Origin: Hermatobates lingyangjiaoensis
Lineage: Eukaryota > Arthropoda > Insecta > Hemiptera > Hermatobatidae
DNA: 64,000 nt
Assembly (NCBI GenBank): GCA_026182355.1
Contig: JAPFBL010000167.1
Coordinates: forward strand, 967,001-1,031,000
Direction of reading: 5' to 3'
Part shown: positions 55,794-64,000 of the stretch, piece by piece
Layout of the letters: each line of letters begins with the position of its first letter
How positions within the stretch are numbered: the first letter of the stretch is position 1
Made by a program: the position numbers and the translations under genes
The notes under the pieces: generated by a model
Database searches by the model: none
What the model was told of the DNA's origin: nothing
Seen by the model: the letters and a program-made list of their open reading frames with translations, nothing else

Positions 55794-56462
55794 TCGAAAT
55801 TGCGGACTAATTGGGGGGGGATGACCGGTCCGGTCATGGAAAATATTGCCTGACCGGTCCCTAATATATCCAAAGTTGAATGGAAGGCATTATTTCTGTG
55901 CTAATAGTGAAAGAACTATTACATTTATGATATTTTGACCTGTCACACATAATACAGAACATTTATGCAAAGATATAAAAGGAACACAATGCAATATAAT
56001 GTCATGTAAATGTACTGTACAGTACTGTATTATACTGTATAGTACAGTACATTTACATAAATAAAAAATATACTGAACTAAAATAATATTTTTATTTACC
56101 TTATCCTAGGATGATTATGTACTGTATTTACATTTTTTACATGGGGCTGGACTTTTGAGATTATTGAGACTCTGAGTCCAATGTGTCAATCAACATCGGG
56201 CGATGAATTCTACTAGGTTCAGGGCGACCGACGCCCACTACATCCAGGTTGGGGTCCTGGGCTGTCTGAACTGTGGATTGGCCCTGGAAGAGGACGGAGA
56301 GGACGAGGGGCGAAAAAGGAACTGATGTTGGACTGCTTGCTCGGACAAGCACGAAACTACCCCGGACAAGTCCGTGCTTCGGACAATCGTACCGGACCAC
56401 GGATTTTGTCCCGTCATCCGGAAAGCCGGTCAATCGGAGTCCGCAATTTCGAGGGTCTGCTG
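55794..56462. mobile_element. pogo/Tigger-like MITE, perfect 25-bp inverted repeats
   Basis: Ends begin CAGCAGACCCTCGAAATTGC and are exact mirrors over 25 bp (55794-55818 and 56438-56462). TA lies directly outside both ends (55792-55793; 56463-56464). The inside has a TACTGTAC-type inverted repeat (56015-56055) and a GC-rich right third with a 90-codon minus-strand frame (56161-56433) that could be a remnant of an autonomous copy. No DDE motif seen. Confidence 0.9.
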
Positions 56463-56464
56463 TA

Positions 56465-57850
56465 ATAACATTTTTATTGTTATGTTATTTACAATTAATA
56501 AAACAAAATATTAATAAAATATACTAAATACTATTCATAAATATAATAAAATTTATAATATATTTTATTAATATACAATATTAATAAAATTAAAAGTTCA
56601 TTTTTATTTGATTAAATAATATACTCGTACCTATTTGGTGATTAATTTGTTTATTTATTAAATTATGTTTATATTTTTCAAGATCTTATATCATATAGAA
56701 TCTTTATCATTTTACCATGTTTTTCTGAAAATACATTGAATTTTTGATACTTTTGGGTCATGGCCATGTTAATTTAAATGTTAGTGAAATTTGCCTTGTT
56801 TGAATTATTTAAGTAATTTTTAGTTTCTTCTTTAAACTACATTGTTTTCTTATAATAATAGTATATTCCCTTAATATTCTTAATTTTTAATAAAAATTAT
56901 TAAATTAATTAACACAGATTTGATTCCAAAACTGTACTATTTTTGAGCAATTATTGAATTAATTAGAAAAATTAAAAGAATTATAAAATAAATAGTAGTA
57001 ATAATATCGTGGTTCTATACCAGTGAATTTCAAACGGATGCCTGTTGGGATGCTTAACATTGAGACTGAAGTTTCAGATTAAATGAAAGCGAAATATTAA
57101 ATAGTCAATATTAGTGTTAAAAAAAAAATGATAAACATTTTAAAGGTCTTAAAGTGGATAGTTAATAAGAATTCTTGTAATTTAACAAATATTTAAGATG
57201 GTTTTATAATATGAATTAATTTTAAAAGTTATATTATGTCATCACCAAACAATCAATACAAACCGACAGATTTGTCTGAGTGACAGAGGCACTCAGCGTG
57301 CTTACAGACGCTCTTTTCTCTGTTATCCCATTAAACTGTATTGTTCACTGTTATCCGGCCCAGTAATGATGGAACATCTGCGGTGCAAAGATGTTTCCAT
57401 CAACACTCCAGTGAGTATGCTTAAGAAACCAAAACTTCAACTCTACTAAACGCCTGCAATTAACCAGGTTAATTACGAGTAATCGTCACCTCTTCCGTTT
57501 GCACCGCTAGAGCAGGCAGCGATTCAACCCTTCTCAAAGTCAACCATTATTACGGAATCTGGTGCTTACAATGCAGCGAGTCCCACTATTTTTTTCACAA
57601 AATGAAAATCATACCATAAGATAATTAGGTAAGCAATATTAATCTCAGATTTACTTCTTCTGAAACTCACTCAAAATTGGAGGTGACTCACATTAATTCT
57701 CGATAATCGTTTCTCACCCGTTCTCTCTTCTCCTGAAGACAGATTTGATTTGTGTGTTCCTTTCCTCTTCTTCGATTTTGAACTCCATGAGAGTTTGATT
57801 TTTGAACCTAGAAAATTTGACCGAATCCCTATTAGATAACATACGTACTA
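56465..57850. other. AT-rich DNA, no gene
   Basis: Plain DNA. Near 57720-57770 TCTCCTGAAGACAGATTTG is a decayed family D core (no GAAA). Confidence 0.5.
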
Positions 57851-57886
57851 TATATGATCAAACCACAATAAGAAATGAGAAAACAA

Positions 57887-57929
57887 GACTAAGATCTTTC
57901 AACCGTAACAAGCGGTCTTCGTCAGAGTC
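57887..57929 (-). ncRNA. hammerhead ribozyme, family A left arm
   Basis: Intact core, stem I, stem II and AGATCT on the minus strand. Confidence 0.75.
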
Positions 57930-57963
57930 AAAAACCCAACTGTTGGGTTTCAGTTGGGTTTTT

Positions 57964-58006
57964 GACTCTGACGAAGACCGCTTGTTACGGTTGAAAGATC
58001 TTAGTC
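57964..58006 (+). ncRNA. hammerhead ribozyme, family A right arm
   Basis: Mirror of the left arm. CTGACGA 57968-57974; GAAA 57993-57996; cut after U58002. Confidence 0.75.
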
Positions 58007-58078
58007 TTGTTTTCCCATTTCTTATTGTGGTTTGATCATTGATTGTTGTTTCACGTGTTTATGTGAAATCTTTTTAAC

Positions 58079-58126
<48 letters not shown>

Positions 58127-58129
58127 ATA

Positions 58130-58581
58130 TAAAAGCATCGACTGTGGATTAGAAACAAAACTAAAGTTTATCGGGACTCGGTCAGTTCTTCAGGTTCAAA
58201 TATTAAACTCTCATTGCCAACGTTTCGGTCTTTATTTAATACCTTTTTTTATAGGCAGAAGTATAAATTTTGAAACAGAAAACTAAGTATTACATTACAA
58301 ATTATTTTACAAAGAAAAATAGTGTGTGGATTTTAACAACAACTGTAGTCTGAATGAACACGTGACACTGAACTGTTCAGTTCAACAACAATTACATTTG
58401 TTGTCAAAATCCACACACTATTTTTCTTTGTAAAATAATTTTTAATGTAATACTTAGTTTTTCTGTTTCAAAATTTATACGTCTGCCTATAAAAAAGGTA
58501 TTAAATAAAGACCGAAACGTTGGTAATGAGAGTTTAATTTGAACCTGAAGAACTGACCGAGTCCCGATAAACTTTAGTTTT
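58130..58581. mobile_element. family H palindrome, about 190-bp arms
   Basis: Left arm about 58151-58345, right arm about 58398-58580, highly similar mirrors, with (TA)n on both sides. The right arm reads GACCGAAACGTTGG: GAAA plus a self-complementary ACGT that would be stem III, with GGT/ACC before it. The place of CTGANGA reads CTATAAAA instead. The core is thus incomplete in the same way as in other family H copies. Confidence 0.8.
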
Positions 58582-58585
58582 GTAT

Positions 58586-58634
<49 letters not shown>

Positions 58635-58635
<1 letters not shown>

Positions 58636-59437
58636 AATGAAAAAGACAACACTTAGAAGAAACGAGAAAACTTACTGGACTGATATTTTGAACTGAAGTT
58701 TGTCGTCAGGAAAAGAGTAGAAGGGAAGAAGAAGAGGTACCTCCGTTCACGTGTACCAGTGGAATGCAACACTGCATTATATATGTATATAAATAGGACC
58801 GTCTTTGCAGCAATGAATTTGGTTTCTTTCTCTTATCTCTCCTGATAATGGTACAAACCAAAAATTAAATGCTGTGAGTGTGTGTTTTTAATTTATCTAT
58901 GTATTTTTGTTTATATTGAACTTTATGTCTATTCAACTTTATGGCTATGCATAGTTCTATCACTATTTCTCATGGAGTCAATTTATTTAAATGTCAGAAT
59001 GTTTGAAATTATTTTAATACATTTCTAAGACTTTTGAGTGTAGAGGCATAATTCATTGAATGTTTTCTTTGAGATATTAAAACACAGGAAGATGGTATCG
59101 AGAGAAAAGTTTTCGCACATGTAAAGTTAATAGATATACTGCCTTAAAAGTATTTCTCAGAGGAAAATATCATTCATCTGGAAATTTATACAGTTTTCTT
59201 CTTGTCCTAAGGCAGTTCCAGTTGAAAAGAGTTTTCACTTGTTTAGCATATTCAATGTCTTTCTCAGTTCTTTTTGTTTTATCTTAAACATAAACAATTT
59301 TGCGTAAGATTTGCTAAAATATTTTTTTGAAATTATTTACTCTCATCGATGAGATTTGATTCGATTATGAAGTTTTCTGGAATTCTATCTTTGTGTAATC
59401 TTCAAGTGGAACTTTGAATATGTTTATTTAAGTTCTG

Positions 59438-59440
<3 letters not shown>
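58635..59440. other. mostly featureless; two decayed inserts
   Basis: At 58670-58720 the minus strand reads TCCTGACGACAAACTTCAG, then TTCAAAATATC, a decayed hammerhead-like core. At 58795-58925 TCTCCTGATAATGGTACAAACC and a GTGAGTGTGT end mark a decayed family D copy. The rest shows nothing. Confidence 0.5.
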
Positions 59441-59468
<28 letters not shown>

Positions 59469-59471
<3 letters not shown>

Positions 59472-59570
59472 ATGATCAAACCACAATAAGAAATGGGAAA
59501 ACAAGACTAAAATCTTTCAACCGAAGCAAGCGGTCTTCGTCAGAGTCAAAAACCCAACTCAGTTGGGTTA
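59469..59570 (-). mobile_element. family A copy 15, single left arm
   Basis: Follows (TA)n directly. Reads into the arm as far as CCCAACTCAGTTGGG and stops. AAAATCTTTC and CCGAAGCAAG are mutations in stem III and stem II. Confidence 0.8.
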
Positions 59571-59597
59571 TGTGTCGCTTTGTGGTTGTTTTCTCAC

Positions 59598-59953
59598 GTG
59601 AGGTCCAGTGGTGGGATTCAAATTTTTTAAGAACTTTTTAAGATTCAAATTTTTCATGCGAACCGGTGCTTAAACTATTATGAGTTTGGAAACTAAATTG
59701 TTTAGTTATATATAGGATATATACATGCGCAAATTACGTTGTCATACATGCACAAGTTACATGAGTCACGCGACACTTGTGGAGTTTGATAGTGGGCTAA
59801 TTATTTACTCTCGAGTAAATAATTTCTCTGGAGTAAATAACCTATACAGGTCTGAATAGGGGTTTACGTAATTTTAACAACCGGTTCGTCGAACTCATAA
59901 TATTTTAAGCACCGGTTCGCACGAACCGGCTGAATCCCATCACTTGTAAGGCC
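59598..59953. mobile_element. hAT MITE, longer copy
   Basis: 340-bp relative of 52125-52347: starts CAGTGGTGGGATTCAAA at 59606 and ends CTGAATCCCATCACTT at 59945. Flanking 8-mers GTGAGGTC and GTAAGGCC differ by two transitions. It has an extra middle part with the palindrome TTATTTACTCGAGTAAATAA-like core (59800-59825). Confidence 0.82.
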
Positions 59954-60439
59954 ACTGACAACAATCAAATTGTCCAGTTTCGAAAAGCTTGGACTTTGTG
60001 CCAATTGTACCAATACAAGTACACACAGACTTCAAATATTCACTGGTTTGTGTTTTTTTTTTTTCAAAACCTTTCTTTTTTGGATAATTTCATTTGATAC
60101 ACCTTAGACTTGCTGACTAATTTCAAATAATAAAAAAAAAGTATTGTTGAATTAGAAAGAAAAAGTTATAAGTAGTTAAATAGATTAAAATACAATATTC
60201 CCCTAGAGCTATCTCACATGAACTAAATCTAGTTCATAAAAATATTAATGGTAGAAAAACTAAGGCTTGTGCTTCATACTTTTCAAATGTAATGTCTTTT
60301 TAGAGTATTAAAGATGCCCCAGAGTACTGTTATCATTTGTTTTAAAGCAGTAGCTTCTCTCCTGTTCTGGTAATACCATAAAGAAGGGTTAGTCCATGTA
60401 ATTCTTAGCTGTGTCATTACGAAATGATATACCAGTCAG
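59954..60439. other. no gene recognised
   Basis: No supported feature. Confidence 0.5.
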
Positions 60440-61577
60440 TGTATCATTCACATTATATGAGCAGGACTAGCTGTAATATTTATGCATTGATTTCACTATC
60501 TTCATGAGTATTAGTGGAATGAAATATACATTTCTTATGATATAAGACTAGCTGTTACATTTATGCATTTATTTCATCTTCTTCATGAGTATTAGTGGAA
60601 TGAAATAAACATTTCTTATGATATAAGACTAGCTGTTATATTTATGCATTTATTTCATCTTCTTCATGAGTATTAGTGGAATGAAATAAACATTTCTTAT
60701 GATATAAGACTAGTTGTTATATTTATGCATTTATTTCATTATCTTCATGAGTATTAGTGGAATGAAATAAACATTTCTTATGATATAAGACTAGCTGTTA
60801 TATTTATGCATTTATTTCATCTTCTTCATGAGTATTAGTGGAATGAAATAAACATTTCTTATGATATAAGACTAGTTGTTATATTTATGCATTTATTTCA
60901 TCTTCTTCATGAGTATTAGTGGAATGAAATAAACATTTCTTATGATATAAGACTAGCTGTTATATTTATGCATTTATTTCATCTTCTTCATGAGTATTAG
61001 TGGAATGAAATAAACATTTCTTATGATATAAGACTAGCTGTTATATTTATGCATTTATTTCATCTTCTTCATGAGTATTAGTGGAATGAAATAAACATTT
61101 CTTATGATATAAGACTAGTTGTTATATTTATGCATTTATTTCATTATCTTCATGAGTATTAGTGGAATGAAATAAACATTTCTTATGATATAAGACTAGC
61201 TGTTATATTTTATGCATTTATTTCATCTTCTTCATGAGTATTAGTGGAATGAAATAAACATTTCTTATGATATAAGACTAGCTGTTATATTTATGCATTT
61301 ATTTCATCTTCTTCATGAGTATTAGTGGAATGAAATAAACATTTCTTATGATATAAGACTAGCTGTTATATTTATGCATTGATTTCATTATCTTCATGAG
61401 TATTAGTGGAATGAAATAAACATTTCTTATGATATAAGACTAGTTTTGATATTTATGCATTCATTTCATTATCTTCATGAGTATTAGTGGAATGAAATAT
61501 ACATTTCTTATGATATAAGACTAGTTTTGATATTTATGCATTTATTTCATTATCTTCATGAGTATTAGTGGAATGCC
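60440..61577. repeat. 81-bp minisatellite, about 14 units
   Basis: The marker TATAAGACTAG recurs at 60541, 60622, 60703, 60784, 60865, 60946, 61027, 61108, 61189, 61271, 61352, 61433 and 61514, i.e. every 81 bp (82 once). Central units are almost identical; outer ones diverge, as expected from unequal exchange. TTCATGAGTATTAGTGGAAT is the most constant part. Confidence 0.97.
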
Positions 61578-62703
61578 ATTATTATGCTTCTACTATTAAT
61601 TTATTAGAACTAATTAAAATAGGCCTGTAGGATATTATAAGCTCCAAAATACTCAAGATAGCTTTTAATTAGAACTTATTAATGCAGATCCATGATTTTC
61701 TTTGTTTTTTTTTTGTCATGTTCTCTTTTTTTATATACGTTTAACAATTTCAATTTGATAGAGTAAGTTTAGTATATTTTATATAAAAAAAAGTTAGTGT
61801 CAAATTGGAAACTGAAATATGGGTTTCAATTTAACATTGAAATAATCTATATGTTTTTTTATTCCGTAATATATATTAAAATTATACGCATAGCTTCCTT
61901 AATGTCCTGAAGGAGTTAAGTGGCTGATTGACTAACTCTTGACTTGGGTAGAGGTGGTAAAGAGTGTGATTTTATTTCTAGACAGCCCACTGAAATCAAC
62001 TGTGAATGGTGCTGACTAGCAGTAAAGTGGGTCCTCATGCAGTAATCATGGACTCCTGAAAATAAAACTAGGCGTATTCACTGATATTATTTATATGAAA
62101 TCCTTAGACTGATGCTGGTGTGAACCTGAAAAAATACCCTTTTCTTTTTTTTTTTGGATGTCGTATATGAAGAGATGATATTGAAAGTTGTTCTCATCCG
62201 ATATTCGCTAAAATGTTCTGCAATTATCTTTAGAAACTAGAGGATTGATTTTTATAGACCGATGTTAAAAAAGTGTTTTATTATCAAATTAGCTTATTAT
62301 AGCAACACGTTATTGTACAATCATTACCATAGCAATAAGCCAGCATACTACATACTCGTATGTCCCGTTCAAAGTCATTTTTTTTTTTTTGTCAGAGAAC
62401 AAAAAAGCTCAGAACTTTTTTTGTCAGAGAGCATGCACCACCTGAAGGCACCACATGCATCAAAATCTTTAATGTTACACAATAATTTCCATTATGTTAT
62501 GTAAATATAGCTTAAATATATAATAATTAACAATAATAAAATAACTATAATGATAACAGAGTAATTGCTATTAGAGTATACAGATAATACAGGCTATTAT
62601 AATTTAATTCAGTAAATTAAAATTTCCATTATGCAAAGTCATATTAAAAATCTTATAAATCTATAATAGAATTTTACCAGTAAAATTGTAGAACTTCCTA
62701 ATT
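61578..62703. other. AT-rich DNA, no gene
   Basis: An 80-codon frame at 62262-62504 has no domain. CAGAGAACAAAAAAGCTCAG and CAGAGAGCATGCACC hint at a small duplication. Confidence 0.45.
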
Positions 62704-63318
62704 TGGTAAATTATTTTTAAAACAGTTTCAGTTATTTACTTTTGAAATGAATGATAAGATCATTCTGATACCTTGAAACGATAGATCAGTGTTTCTTAAA
62801 CTTTTTTACTTCAGGGCGCACCTACGAAATAACGAAAAGCTTTGAGCTGCATCACTGATTTTGATATAGAAAATTTAGTACTGAAATTTGTAAAAAGGGA
62901 AAATGGTGGGAAATTAATAAGAATATTTTTTTCCAAGAAGAGGAAATTCATTATCTTCATTAGTATTAGTGGAATGAAATAAACATTTCTTATGATATAA
63001 GACTAGTTTTGATATTTATGCATTGATTTCATTATTTGATAAATTGATCATTGATAAATTATTTTTAAAACAGTTTCAGTTATTTACTTTAATTACTTTA
63101 AAATGAATGATAAGATCATTCTAATACCTTGATATGATAGATCAGTATTTCTTAAACTTTTTTACTTCAGGGCGCACCTATGAAATAACGAAATGTATGT
63201 ACATCATTACATACATTTGGGCTGCATCACTGATTTTGTACTGAATAGGAAATAGGCTGCATAGGAAATTTAGTACTGAAATTTGAAAATAAGGAAAATT
63301 ATGGGAAATTAATAGGAA
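62704..63318 (+). repeat. segmental duplication split by a minisatellite unit
   Basis: 62704-62935 and about 63053-63318 are diverged direct copies (AAACAGTTTCAGTTATTTAC, CTTTTTTACTTCAGGGCGCA). Between them (62945-63030) lies one unit of the 81-bp minisatellite. The CAGTGTTTCTTAAACTTTTT word in each copy resembles a hAT terminal repeat. Confidence 0.8.
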
Positions 63319-63330
63319 TATTTTTTTCGT

Positions 63331-63331
<1 letters not shown>

Positions 63332-63363
<32 letters not shown>

Positions 63364-63380
63364 GGAGAGGGAGAGAGATC
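63332..63380. repeat. (GA)n-rich microsatellite
   Basis: About 13 AG units followed by interrupted GGAGAGGGAGAGG. Confidence 0.9.
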
Positions 63381-64000
63381 AGTAAGAAATGACTTAAATC
63401 CTCAAGGAAAAGAAAAAGGAAAGTATTATCTATTGCTGCTTAAACATTAAAGAAATGTACGTTCCAGTTCAAAAACAAGAGGTAGAGACTTGATTCAGAC
63501 TTAAAAACCAATGGCGTTTCTAAAATAAATGAAAATGATGCTAATTTTTAAATTATAAATCAGTTATATAAATTTATTTTTCTGTTATCCTGGGGTGCAC
63601 CAATGCGTCTGGGCGGGCTGTTGTAGTAGAATCACTACTATACATTCTATTAGTAGAATGTTGATCTTTTTCCAAATGACTTGGTTATCACAAGTGATGT
63701 TAGAGTGATGAGGGAGGCGTTGCAGATTCTTGATGGCTCCAGTGAGCTGCCGTGTGATTGTGTGCAGTGGGACTCGGGAAGTCTGTTGTTAATGGGTCAC
63801 TTTGCTCCCATTCTCTCTGGCACAAACACTCTCTTTCTCCATCTCTCTCTCTCTCTCTCCCTAGAGACCACTCGACATGTGGCCTCTGCCTTAATCAACT
63901 AATTAGTTTCAGGTAAAGTTTTAATTGAGCTCAGTTTCCTTTAAAGACGACTCGACTTTATTAGCTAGGCACAATTGGATTGTGTGTTTGGTTTTAGAAT
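63381..64000. other. no gene recognised
   Basis: Somewhat higher GC at 63700-63890, with a 73-codon frame (63681-63902) that includes a short (TC)n. No known domain. Confidence 0.45.

Larger units (their letters stand above)
57854..58072. mobile_element. family A palindrome, copy 14 (both ribozymes intact)
   Basis: The apex is CAACTGTTGGGTTTCAGTTG, different from other copies. The right end has the full terminal hairpin. A long (TA)n follows after 58083. Confidence 0.9.

Overview
The window looks like AT-rich, gene-poor DNA from an animal nuclear genome, most likely an invertebrate and plausibly an arthropod. This rests on a mariner transposase relic, Penelope-like retroelements (PLEs), tRNA-derived SINEs, hAT- and pogo-type MITEs, long (TA)n tracts, and TTAGG-type (CCTAA) repeats in two SINE tails. 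The species cannot be fixed from the sequence. I found no convincing host protein gene, no free-standing tRNA or rRNA gene, no CRISPR array and no bacterial operon.

The dominant content is one group of related retroelements. Three PLE coding relics are present: a near-identical head-to-head pair at 27521-30852, a GIY-YIG endonuclease fragment at 35596-36066, and a frameshifted copy at 40826-41607. About 15 short non-coding copies (called family A here) and several smaller families (B, D, E and weaker ones) surround them. Each better-preserved family carries the core of a type I hammerhead ribozyme: CTGANGA, a short stem II, GAAA, a very short self-complementary stem III, U-H, and a 4-5 bp stem I. 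Most copies are palindromic, with a ribozyme on each strand, and abut (TA)n tracts. The non-coding families are tied to the coding ones because family A sequence lies directly downstream of the 40826-41607 relic, and related ribozymes sit just 3' of the other two. The most striking member is at 45917-48759: a 637-bp unit in tandem with an inverted block, each full unit having a TATA-like box about 30 bp before a well-paired hammerhead.

Layout. 0-4 kb: family A, B and D palindromes. 4-16 kb: mostly plain AT-rich DNA with a few hairpins, hAT-like ends and a SINE. 16.7-18 kb: a (TA)n-linked cluster. 19-23.2 kb: two SINEs, one with clear target duplications, and a 320-bp-arm foldback. 26.4-31.4 kb: a chain of ribozyme elements separated by (TA)n, including the PLE pair. 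32.6-36.2 kb: a second such chain. 38.1-39.1 kb: an internally deleted mariner. 40.8-41.9 kb: the decayed PLE. 45.9-48.8 kb: the 637-bp tandem. 49.4-51.6 kb: an inverted duplication enclosing a 59-bp minisatellite. 52-60 kb: two hAT MITEs, a pogo-like MITE, further family A copies and a palindrome. 60.4-61.6 kb: an 81-bp minisatellite, followed by a segmental duplication.

In functional terms nothing here looks like a cooperating gene set. The PLE relics would have supplied reverse transcriptase and GIY-YIG endonuclease, and the non-coding ribozyme elements look like their mobilised or truncated derivatives. That relationship is inferred from shared 3' structure and shared (TA)n context. Short-stem hammerheads in PLEs and in retrozymes are known; the particular combination of families, palindromes and (TA)n targeting is what deserves a check.
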